NCBI RefSeq assembly: GCF_017896165.1
Contig: NZ_JAFCNB010000006.1
Location: 1-64,000, forward strand
Length of the DNA: 64,000 bases
Source of the DNA: Microbispora oryzae
Lineage (GTDB): Bacteria > Actinomycetota > Actinomycetes > Streptosporangiales > Streptosporangiaceae
Direction: 5' to 3'
Position 1 is the stretch's first letter; every line of letters starts with the position of its first letter. The notes under the pieces were generated by a model, which worked only from the letters and a program-made list of their open reading frames with translations, was not told the DNA's origin and did not search any database. The translations under genes were made by a program, and so were the position numbers. Of this stretch, positions 34,530 to 42,602 are shown one piece after another.

Positions 34530-35368
34530 GGCCGCACCCCGCTCGACGGTTCCTGCGGCCGGCGGACGGGCCCGGTCCGGTCGCCCGCCGCGTCTCCGGC
34601 CGTGTGTCCTGCCGTGTGTCCGGCGGCGTCACCCGCCGCGGTGCCGGTCACCTGTGCGGCCAGCCGGCCGGCCAGCTCACGCGCCGTCCTGATCAGCAGG
34701 CTGCGGTCGAGCCGGCCGCCCCACTGGCCGCGCAGCAGCTCCGCGCCCTTCGGATCGTGCGCCAGGCCGCCCACGAACGCCACGTCCCAGCCCGCGACGA
34801 TCCGCCTGACCTCGTCCAGCGAGGACCGGTACGACCGGGGGTCGGCGATGACCACCACGCCCACCCGCCGGTTGAGCAGGCTCAGCCGCTCCCGTAAGTG
34901 GGCCACGTGATCGAGGCTGGGCCGGGTGAAGAGGACCACCTGGTCCGCCTCGGCGAGGAGGTCGTTGATCTGGGGATGCTGGCCGAGCCTGCCGCAGTCG
35001 GCGAGCACGTCGGCCTCGGGCAGCGCGGCGAGCGTCCGGCCGAGCGGCCCCCACAGCCAGGTGAGACCCGCCGCCTGCTCGCCGTTGACCAGGCCGAGCA
35101 GCACGTCGAGGCCGCCCACGAGCTTCTGGCTGTGCTCGTGGATCTGCTCGGGCCGCAGGCCGCGCCGGGCGACGGCGCCGAGGCTGAGCAGCCCCCTGCC
35201 GGGGTTGAGCATTCCCCCGTCGGCGCCCGGGAGCCGGTAGGCGAGGTCGCCGCCGGACGGGTCGCACTCGGCCAGCAGCACGGGACGCGGCCACACGGCT
35301 CCGAGCGCGGTCGCCGCGGTGGTGACTCCGGGCGCCCCCTTGTCGGCGGCGAGGACGATGAGGGCCAC
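34526..35368 (-). CDS. CpaE/TadZ-like ParA-family protein with altered P-loop
   Basis: A 280-residue MinD/ParA-fold protein, the likely localisation factor for the pilus machinery. It starts VALIVLAADKGAPGVTTAA: the first (signature) Lys of the deviant Walker A is present (Lys 10) but the usual second Lys is Val 15, so ATP hydrolysis is doubtful. ECDPSGGDLAYRL and VLADCGRL correspond to the switch regions. The tail carries short repeats (AAGHTAGHTAGDAAGD). The GTG at 35368 is chosen since it gives the fold's first strand. It is one base after the CpaB-like stop and overlaps cpaF by four. Confidence 0.82.
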   Translation of the reverse strand: MALIVLAADKGAPGVTTAATALGAVWPRPVLLAECDPSGGDLAYRLPGADGGMLNPGRGLLSLGAVARRGLRPEQIHEHSQKLVGGLDVLLGLVNGEQAAGLTWLWGPLGRTLAALPEADVLADCGRLGQHPQINDLLAEADQVVLFTRPSLDHVAHLRERLSLLNRRVGVVVIADPRSYRSSLDEVRRIVAGWDVAFVGGLAHDPKGAELLRGQWGGRLDRSLLIRTARELAGRLAAQVTGTAAGDAAGHTAGHTAGDAAGDRTGPVRRPQEPSSGVRP

Positions 35369-35369
35369 G

Positions 35370-36065
35370 TCAGCCGGCCCCGGGCAGCTCGACGAGGGCG
35401 ATCTCCCCACTGGACGCGTACAGGGCGACCGTGGGAGCGACGGACGTGTCGACGATCACCGAGACGAGCCCGCTGCTCCCGGTCCGCCCCGGCAGGCCCA
35501 CCCCGGCGACCCGGGCCGCGGGGGCGAGCACCCGCTGCTGCGCCGACCCCGAGTCGCGCCCCTGGGCCGGCACGTAGATCACCTGCACCAGATCGCCCTT
35601 GACGAGGTCGGTGGGCATCTGCCCGGCCTTCAGCGCGAGCCCCACCTTGGCCTTGCCGGGCCCGGCCTCGTCGCCGCGGGCCGTCACCATCTGCTCGGTC
35701 AGCAGCGTGCCGGGCAACAGGGTCACGGCGGCGTACGTCCGGGTGACGCGGTCGCTGTAACGCCAGGCGACGTAGCCGATCCCGGTGTCCGCGATCTCGA
35801 CCTCCCTGAGCGCGCTCTTCGGGACCGGCTGCCCGGCGTTCACCTGCTCGACGATCTGTACGGCGGACACGCGGTCGCCGCTGCGCATGACGAGAAGCGT
35901 GGTGGCCAGCGCCCCGCCCAGGATCAGCAGGACGGCGAGCGCGGCCAGCGCGGGTTTGCGCTCTCTCGGCGGCACGGGCAGCTTGCGGGAGGCGGGGCCC
36001 GACAGGCCCGGCCGCTCGGCGGCGGGTGCGCGGCCGTCCTGCGACGGCTTCTCGCTGATCCTCAT
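35370..36065 (-). CDS. SAF-domain pilus assembly protein (CpaB/RcpC-like)
   Basis: A 231-residue protein with a basic, Pro-rich cytosolic start, one membrane helix (about 38-60: LAALAVLLILGGALATTLLVM) and an outer SAF domain (VNAGQPVPKSALREVEI ... GTLLTEQMVTARGD) as in CpaB, which supports the secretin or cell-wall passage in Tad systems. The ATG at 36065 is chosen because GGGAG is upstream and the region above it is AT-rich non-coding DNA. It is the first gene of the 12-gene pilus operon. Confidence 0.82.
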   Translation of the reverse strand: MRISEKPSQDGRAPAAERPGLSGPASRKLPVPPRERKPALAALAVLLILGGALATTLLVMRSGDRVSAVQIVEQVNAGQPVPKSALREVEIADTGIGYVAWRYSDRVTRTYAAVTLLPGTLLTEQMVTARGDEAGPGKAKVGLALKAGQMPTDLVKGDLVQVIYVPAQGRDSGSAQQRVLAPAARVAGVGLPGRTGSSGLVSVIVDTSVAPTVALYASSGEIALVELPGAG

Positions 36066-36740
36066 GGGTGGGGGACTCCCAGGGATGATCGAGCCCATTG
36101 TTTCGGGCCGCACCAATGTGTTTACGGTCCTGCGGTTCTCTCCGAATTCATCACATTATGGGCAGCTTCCACGCTCCGTGGAGCCTGGAAGCGGCGACCC
36201 ATGCTTATCCGTTAGGAATACGCCTGTCAACGGCAGTGGATCTATCGCCATTTTGCCGGATCGCTTTCCGGACAGGATATTTCATGCTAATAGGGGAATC
36301 ACTTTTCTCTCACTGGTCACATCGTTCACAAGCGTCCTGACTTTGCGGTCCGCTCGGAACTCCGCCGCCCTGCAGGGAGGTCACATCTCCACCCGGCATC
36401 CCATGCGCCCCTGCGGGCACGAACCGACCCGGCCTTGACCGATTACGGAAACACCGGGCTGGGTACGCGGGACATGGCTTAATCTGTCCCCCCGGAGCGT
36501 CCACACGAGAACATCTCGGACAAAACACCCCGATGGCCTCGCTCTATCCCGAGGCCCCATCCCGAGAAGATCTTCACGGCGCGAGCCGGGGATGAAACGC
36601 TTTCGAGGAGTTCGAGGCGTTCGACGAGAACGTCACCATCCGAGGACCTCGCCGGGAGGGCCTCGCGACAATAGCGGCGGAATCCGGCCGGGCCCGCGTC
36701 ACCGCGGCGCCCGCGGGCCCCGCCGACCGGGAGCCTAGGC
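36066..36740. other. AT-richer gene-free region between the divergent pilus and type VII loci
   Basis: About 675 bases with no frame that looks coding. The part from about 36110 to 36350 is much richer in A/T than anything nearby (GAATTCATCACATTATGG, TATTTCATGCTAATAGG). It must contain the promoter of the leftward pilus operon and probably that of eccC. Small hairpins include GGCCTCG...CGAGGCC at 36535-36556 and CCGGATCGCTTTCCGG near 36258. The eccC ribosome binding site GGGAG lies about 36729-36733. Confidence 0.7.
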
Positions 36741-39700
36741 ATGCGGATGACGCTCACCGTGGTGGCCGAGCACGGCCGGCGCGACGTGGTGGTCGAGGGC
36801 GACGAGGCGGTCACCGTCGCCGGTCTCGCCGCCGCGCTCGACCGCTCCTCCGGCCGCCCCGCCAACGTCGTGCGACTGCCCCGCGCGCGGGCGCCGTACG
36901 ACCTGGACCGGGGACAGGACGGGCGGCGGGCCGCGGCCCGCGGGGCCGTGCTCTGGCTGGACGGACGGCCGCTCGACCCGGACGCGGCGGCGTTCGGCCT
37001 GCTCCGCGACGGCGACATCGTCGCGCTCGACGGCCGGGCGGCCGCGGCGACGCTGACCGAGGAGCCGGGTGGCCTGGCCGAGCTGCGGGTCGTCGGCGGC
37101 CCCGGCGCGGGCGCGGTGCACCGGCTCGGGGTGGGCGCCCACACCGTCGGGTCGGATCCGGCCTGCGCGGTCGCCGTGCCCGACCCACGGATGCCGCCGC
37201 TCGTCGCGGTGATCAGGGTCGCGCCCGAGGGGCTGACCGTGGAGCCGGCCGGGGCCACGTCGCGGCCGGACGCCGCGGCGCGCGGCCCGATCGCCCGGCG
37301 CCGCCGCAGGAAGACCCCGCCGGGCGACGGCACGGATGCCTCAGGCGACATCTCCGGCGCTGTGTCCGGCGCCGTCTCCGGCCCGGCGGCCGCCCGCCTG
37401 GACGGCGAGCCGCTGACCGGCCCCGCGCCATGGCGGCCGGGCGGCATGCTCGCCTGCGGCGGCACCGTCCTGTCGGCCGGCCCGGTGCGGCCGCCGGACG
37501 CGCATCTCGACCCGCTGCCCGGCGGCGGGCTCGCCTACAACCGGCCGCCCCGGCTGCAGCCGCCCGAGCGCCACCGGCGGATCGTGGTGCCCGCCGAACC
37601 CAAGCGCGGCGAGGGAATGCGGCTGCAACTGCTCGCCGCGCTGCTCCCGGCCGTCCTCGGCGTCGTCATGGCCCTGACCTTCCACAACTGGTACTTCCTG
37701 CTGGTCGCCTTCATGACGCCGCTCATCATGATCGGCCAGTGGGCCGGGGACCGCAGGCACGGCCGGAAGAAGCACCGCCAGGCCGTCCGCGCGTACCGCG
37801 AACGGCTCGCGGCGTACGAGAACCAGGTCGCCCGCGCGGTCGAGGAGGACGAGGCGGCGCGGCGCGCCGGGGCGCCCGACCCGGCCGAGGTGCTGCTCAC
37901 CGCCACCGGGCCGCGCCGGAGGCTGTGGGAGCGCCGCGTCCACGACCGCGACGCGCTGCGGCTGCGCATCGGGCTCGCCGACCTCCCCGCCGACCTCCAG
38001 TTCGAGCCGGAGGCGGGCGCTCCCGCCCAGACGCCCCTGCCCGACGCGCCCACCTGCAGGGACGTGCCGGTCGCCCTGGTCATGCGCCGTCTCGGCGTCG
38101 CGGGCGTCACCGGGCCGCGCCGGACGGCGCTGGGCGTCGCCCGCTGGCTCGTGGGTCAGGCCGCGGCCCTGCACAGCCCCCGCGACCTCGCCATCGTCGT
38201 GCTGACCGCGGGCCAGGACGGCGCCGGGCCGTGGGGCTGGATCCGCTGGCTGCCCCACTGCGCGCCGGACACGGCGGCCCGCGGCGGCCCGGTCTCCGCC
38301 GACTGCGCGGTCCTCGTCGGGGCCGATCCGGAGTCGGCCGCCCGCCGGGTCGCCGAGCTCGCGGCGCTGATCACCGCCCGGCTCGACACCGAGGGCGGCG
38401 ACGGGCCGTACGCCGGGGTGCTGCGCGGCGCACGGCTCGCGGGCGGCCCCGCGGGCTGGGACGACCTCGGCCGTTCCGGCCAGCCCGCCGAGCCCGCCTT
38501 CGCCGCCTACGACGAGCGCCCGTACGACGTCCTCGTGGTCCTCGACGGCGCCCAGGCGCTGCGCGGCCTGCCGGGCATGCCGCAGGTGCTCAGGCAGGGC
38601 CCGCGCGCCGGTGTCTACACGATCGCGATCGACGACGACGAGCGGCTGCTGCCCGAGGAGTGCGCGACGGTCGTCTCGTGCGCGGCCGACGGCACCGTAC
38701 GGCTCCACGGCGGCGGCCTCGACCCGATCGGCGGCATCCGCGGCGACCAGGTGTCGCCGGCCTGGGCCGAACGGCTGTCCCGGGCCCTCGCCCCGCTGCG
38801 CGACGTGAGCAGGGACGACCCCACGACCGCCCTGCCCGACGCCGTACGGCTGCTCGACCTGCTCGGACCGGGCGCCGCGCCGCCGGGCCCCGCCGACATC
38901 GCCAAGCGGTGGGGCCGCTCGACCCGGGCGGTCATCGGCGTCGGGCCCGAGGGTCCGTTCGAGATCGACCTCAGCCGCGACGGGCCGCACGCGCTCGTGG
39001 CCGGCACCACCGGAGCGGGCAAGTCGGAGCTGCTCCAGACGCTGATCAGCTCACTGGCCGTGGCGAACCGGCCGGACGAGATGACGTTCGTGCTGATCGA
39101 CTACAAGGGCGGGGCCGCCTTCAAGGAGTGCGTACGGCTCCCGCACACGGCCGGCATGGTGAGCGACCTGGACGGCCACCTGACCCAGCGCGCCCTGTCG
39201 TCCCTGGCGGCCGAGATCCGGCGCAGGGAGCGCCTGCTCCTGCGGGCGGGCGCCAAGGACATCGAGGAATACCAGCGGCTGCGCTCGCGCGACTCGACCT
39301 GGGTCCTCGGGGCCGGAGGCGTCAGGCGATCGCGCGGCCACGGGATCTTCGGCGCGCCGGTGCCCGCCGACCGCGCCGCCACCTCCGCCTCCGCCACAGT
39401 GCCGGAAGACGCCACAGTGCCAGGAGACGGCGCAGTGCCGCGAGACGGCGCGGGAGGGGAGCGGCCGGGCGCCGAGCTGTCGCCGCTGCCGAGACTCGTG
39501 CTCATCATCGACGAGTTCGCGGCGCTCGTCGCCGAGCTGCCCGACTTCGTCGACGGCCTGGTCGACATCGCCCGCCGGGGCCGCTCGCTCGGCATCCATC
39601 TGATCCTCGCGACCCAGCGGCCCGGCGGCGTCGTCACGGCCGACATCCAGGCCAACACCTCGCTGCGGATCGCCCTGCGGGTGACGGACGCCCACGAGTC

Positions 39701-41927
39701 GGCCGACGTGATCGACGGGCCGGAGGCCGCGCACATCTCCCGCACCACGCCGGGCCGCTGCTACGTGCGGGCCGGCTCGGGCTCGCCGGTCGCCGTCCAG
39801 ACGGCCAGGATCGGCGGGCGCACGCCGGTCGCGCGCGGCGGCGACGGCCCCGACGGCGAGGAGGTGCGGGTGATCGACCTGCCCTGGCCCGCGCTCGGCC
39901 GCCCGCTCGCCGCTCCCGCCGCCGAGGCCGGCGACCACACCGACCTCGCCCTCCTGGTCGACGCGATCCGCGCGGCGGCGCGGGACGTCCCCCGGCCGCG
40001 CAGCCCCTGGCTGCCGCCGCTCACCGGCCGGGTCGTCCTCCCCGGTCCCGGGCCGTACGGCGGGGCGGCGGAGAGCGCGTTCGGGTCCGCCTCGGGGAGC
40101 GCGGACGGCGGCGCGGACGGCCGCGCGGACGGCAACGCCCCGCGGGCGGCCCGGCCGTACCGCCCGGGGGCCGAGGAAGTGCCGCCGCTGCCGTTCGGGC
40201 TGGTGGACCTGCCCTGGGAGCAGGACAGGCGGCCGCTCGTCCTCGACCTCCGGCACGGCGGTCATCTGCTCCTCGCGGGCGGCGCGCGCAGCGGGCGGTC
40301 CACGGCCCTGCGGACCGTCGCCGGGTCGATCGCCGCCTGGGCCTCGCCCGAAGACGTCCACATCCACGCCGTCGACTGCGGCTCCGGGGCGCTGCTGCCG
40401 CTCATGGGCCTGCCCCACTGCGGTGCCGTCGTCACCCGCGACCAGCTCGACCGGGTGGAACGGCTGCTGACCCGGCTGCGCGCGGAGGTGGGACGCCGCC
40501 AGCAACTGCTGGCCGAGGCCGGATTCGCGTCCCTGGCCGAGGCGCGCGCCGCCGCCAGGGCCCGCCGGTCGTCCGGCCCCGGCGGGCCTGAGGCCGGGCG
40601 GCTGCCCTGGATGGTGCTCATGGTGGACCGCTGGGAGGGCTACGTCGCGGCGTTCGAAAACTACGACTACGGCCGGCTGGTCGACGCGCTCATGCAACTC
40701 CTGCGCGAGGGCCCGGCCGTCGGGCTCCGCGCGATCGTCACCGCGGACCGGTCGGGGCTGCTCGGGCAGATCTCCACGGTCTTCGACGACCGCCTGGTGC
40801 TGAAGCTGGCCGACCCGGCCGACTACGGCCTCGCCGGGCTGCCCGTCCGCAACCTGCCGACCGCCATGCCGCCGGGACGGGCCCTGTCGGTCGGCGAACA
40901 GGGCCTGGTGGAGAGCCAGATCGCGCTGCTGTGCGACGACCCGTCCGGCCCCGCCCAGGTGGCCGTGCTGCAGGAGCTCGGCCGTACGGCCGCCGGCAGG
41001 TTCCCCGGCGACGGGTTTCCCGGCGACAAGCTCTCCGGAGACCGACTTTCCGGCGAGGCCGCCGGCCGGGGCTGGGTCTGGGCCTCCCCGCCTCCGCTGC
41101 GCGTGGACGCCCTGCCAATGCGGATCACCGCGGACCAGGCACTCGGCCTCGATCCGTCGTTCGAGCCGCCGTCGCCGCTGTGGGCGCTGTTCGGCGCGGG
41201 TGGCGACTCGCTGGCTCCGCTGGGCGTCGACCTGCAGGGACAGGGACCGGCCGCGGTGGTCGCCGGGCCGCCCCGCTCGGGCCGGTCGTCGTGCCTGCTG
41301 ACGGCCGCCCGCTCGCTGCTGCGCCGCGGCACACCCGTCCTGGTCGTGACGCCGCGCCGCAGCCCGCTGCGCGAACTCGCCGGGGCCCCGGGCGTGCTCG
41401 CCGTACTGGACGGCAACGCCGGTCACGTGGCCGGCGGCGCCCACGACCCCGCCGCCCCCGCCGCTCCCGGTGCCCAGGACCCTGGCCAAGACCCGGCTTT
41501 CCAGGACCCCGGTTTCCAGGACCCCGGTTACCAGGACCACCTCGGTGCGCAGGCTCCCGGCGTGGCCGATCCGCTCGCGCTGGTGGCCGGCCGGGACAGG
41601 TACGTCGTGATCGTCGACGACGCCGAACTGATCTCCCCCGACTCGTCGCTCGGCCAGGCCCTCGACGAGATCCTGCGCACCGGCAGGGACGGCGATCACG
41701 GCATGCTCGTCGCCGGGGCCACGGGCGACCTGGCCACCGCCTACCGGGGTTTCGTGGCCGAGGCCCGCAAGGGCCGGACCGGCCTGCTGCTGTCGGTGCA
41801 GAGCCCCTCCGACGGCGACCTCTTCACGGTACGGCTCCCCCGCGGCGCGGTCGGCGGCCCGCCTGGACGCGGCCTGCTGGTCGTCTCCGGCGCCGTCACG
41901 CCGATCCAGACGGCCGTGCCGGAGTAG
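36741..41927 (+). CDS. eccC: EccC/EssC-type ATPase of type VII secretion with FHA-like N-terminus
   Basis: A 1728-residue FtsK/SpoIIIE-family motor that recognises WXG100 substrates. Residues about 95-255 look like a forkhead-associated domain (LGVGAHTVGSDPACAVAVPD) interrupted by a low-complexity insert; two membrane helices follow (about 296-318, 320-338). ATPase 1 has an intact Walker A (VAGTTGAGKSELL, Lys 761), DYKGGAAF and VLIIDEFAALV. ATPases 2 and 3 have degenerate loops, GARSGRST (Arg 1186) and GPPRSGRSS (Arg 1515), where Lys is replaced by Arg. A QDPGFQDPGYQD repeat lies near 1580. The architecture is closer to Bacillota EssC than to mycobacterial EccC. No EccB, EccD, EccE or MycP gene is in the window. 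Confidence 0.9.
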   Translation: MRMTLTVVAEHGRRDVVVEGDEAVTVAGLAAALDRSSGRPANVVRLPRARAPYDLDRGQDGRRAAARGAVLWLDGRPLDPDAAAFGLLRDGDIVALDGRAAAATLTEEPGGLAELRVVGGPGAGAVHRLGVGAHTVGSDPACAVAVPDPRMPPLVAVIRVAPEGLTVEPAGATSRPDAAARGPIARRRRRKTPPGDGTDASGDISGAVSGAVSGPAAARLDGEPLTGPAPWRPGGMLACGGTVLSAGPVRPPDAHLDPLPGGGLAYNRPPRLQPPERHRRIVVPAEPKRGEGMRLQLLAALLPAVLGVVMALTFHNWYFLLVAFMTPLIMIGQWAGDRRHGRKKHRQAVRAYRERLAAYENQVARAVEEDEAARRAGAPDPAEVLLTATGPRRRLWERRVHDRDALRLRIGLADLPADLQFEPEAGAPAQTPLPDAPTCRDVPVALVMRRLGVAGVTGPRRTALGVARWLVGQAAALHSPRDLAIVVLTAGQDGAGPWGWIRWLPHCAPDTAARGGPVSADCAVLVGADPESAARRVAELAALITARLDTEGGDGPYAGVLRGARLAGGPAGWDDLGRSGQPAEPAFAAYDERPYDVLVVLDGAQALRGLPGMPQVLRQGPRAGVYTIAIDDDERLLPEECATVVSCAADGTVRLHGGGLDPIGGIRGDQVSPAWAERLSRALAPLRDVSRDDPTTALPDAVRLLDLLGPGAAPPGPADIAKRWGRSTRAVIGVGPEGPFEIDLSRDGPHALVAGTTGAGKSELLQTLISSLAVANRPDEMTFVLIDYKGGAAFKECVRLPHTAGMVSDLDGHLTQRALSSLAAEIRRRERLLLRAGAKDIEEYQRLRSRDSTWVLGAGGVRRSRGHGIFGAPVPADRAATSASATVPEDATVPGDGAVPRDGAGGERPGAELSPLPRLVLIIDEFAALVAELPDFVDGLVDIARRGRSLGIHLILATQRPGGVVTADIQANTSLRIALRVTDAHESADVIDGPEAAHISRTTPGRCYVRAGSGSPVAVQTARIGGRTPVARGGDGPDGEEVRVIDLPWPALGRPLAAPAAEAGDHTDLALLVDAIRAAARDVPRPRSPWLPPLTGRVVLPGPGPYGGAAESAFGSASGSADGGADGRADGNAPRAARPYRPGAEEVPPLPFGLVDLPWEQDRRPLVLDLRHGGHLLLAGGARSGRSTALRTVAGSIAAWASPEDVHIHAVDCGSGALLPLMGLPHCGAVVTRDQLDRVERLLTRLRAEVGRRQQLLAEAGFASLAEARAAARARRSSGPGGPEAGRLPWMVLMVDRWEGYVAAFENYDYGRLVDALMQLLREGPAVGLRAIVTADRSGLLGQISTVFDDRLVLKLADPADYGLAGLPVRNLPTAMPPGRALSVGEQGLVESQIALLCDDPSGPAQVAVLQELGRTAAGRFPGDGFPGDKLSGDRLSGEAAGRGWVWASPPPLRVDALPMRITADQALGLDPSFEPPSPLWALFGAGGDSLAPLGVDLQGQGPAAVVAGPPRSGRSSCLLTAARSLLRRGTPVLVVTPRRSPLRELAGAPGVLAVLDGNAGHVAGGAHDPAAPAAPGAQDPGQDPAFQDPGFQDPGYQDHLGAQAPGVADPLALVAGRDRYVVIVDDAELISPDSSLGQALDEILRTGRDGDHGMLVAGATGDLATAYRGFVAEARKGRTGLLLSVQSPSDGDLFTVRLPRGAVGGPPGRGLLVVSGAVTPIQTAVPE

Positions 41928-41953
41928 CTCATGCCGGAGTAGCTCATGCCGGA
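41916..41953 (+). repeat. 15-base tandem duplication across the eccC stop codon
   Basis: The unit GTGCCGGAGTAGCTC / ATGCCGGAGTAGCTC is repeated twice plus eight bases of a third copy, so the stop codon TAG is present in two copies. It looks like a recent slippage duplication with no effect on the protein. Confidence 0.6.
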
Positions 41954-42075
41954 CATCCACCGCAGGACTGACACCGTGCGAACGGCGAGGCCGCCCGGCC
42001 CCGGAGGGCGGGCGGCCTCGGCGTCGTGACCCTGCTCGTGCCCGGCCGGCCTGTCGCCGGCCTGCGGTCCGGCCC

Positions 42076-42348
42076 CTACCGGGTGGCGGACTCGATGTTG
42101 CCGCGGTACGTGGTGATGACCCGGGACGCCTCGCTGAGCTCCTCCGACATGCGCTGGAACGCGGTCCGGTAGTTCTGCCACGCGTCGTGGAAGCGCTGTG
42201 CGCCGGGACCGGTCCAGGCGGTGCCGACCTTGGCCGCCTCACGGTCGAGGCTCGCCATGGTGGCACGGACCTGGTCCGCCTGCTGGCTGAACTGCGCGGC
42301 CATGCTCTGCATCTCCGCGGGGTCGCCGCCGAGCAAGCTGTTACTCAT
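42076..42348 (-). CDS. WXG100-family (ESAT-6-like) protein
   Basis: A 90-residue helical-hairpin protein with the turn motif AWTGPGA (Trp-x-Gly at about 45-47) and helices on each side (DPAEMQSMAAQFSQQADQV; AQRFHDAWQNYRTAFQRM). It ends ESATR without the classical YxxxD/E export signal, although TTYRGNIE near the C-terminus is a candidate. It is the probable substrate or partner of the EccC-like ATPase encoded next to it on the opposite strand. AAGGAG lies seven bases before the ATG. Confidence 0.93.
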   Translation of the reverse strand: MSNSLLGGDPAEMQSMAAQFSQQADQVRATMASLDREAAKVGTAWTGPGAQRFHDAWQNYRTAFQRMSEELSEASRVITTYRGNIESATR

Positions 42349-42602
42349 ACAGTCACTCCTTTATCGACAGAGGGGCCGCCCTCACCGTAAAACTCCTGTC
42401 AACGGTGTGAAGGCTTTATGCCGAGCGGCTATGGGCCGATAGGTGGGATGTCCGTGACGTCCTCACCCGGCGGAGGCGGACAGACCGGCGCCGCCGGGGC
42501 CCTCGGTGCCTCCCCCGCCCGGTCGGGGGCCAGATGTCCGCTTGGGCCCGTCCGCTTACACTCCTGGGAGGCTCGGCAGCACCGGAGGAAGGAGCCCCAC
42601 CC

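Noticed and set aside
36098-36528. Small open frames of 72-80 codons in the AT-rich gap
   Set aside because: They lack ribosome binding sites, do not show the strong third-position GC of real genes here, and their products look random.
36741-42348. Complete ESX-type secretion locus
   Set aside because: Only the ATPase and one WXG100 protein are present; EccB, EccD, EccE and mycosin genes are missing within the window.
42534-42602. Longer N-terminus of the acyl-CoA carboxylase alpha chain
   Set aside because: The GTG at 42603 has a strong ribosome binding site and matches the family start; the upstream codons read as non-coding DNA.
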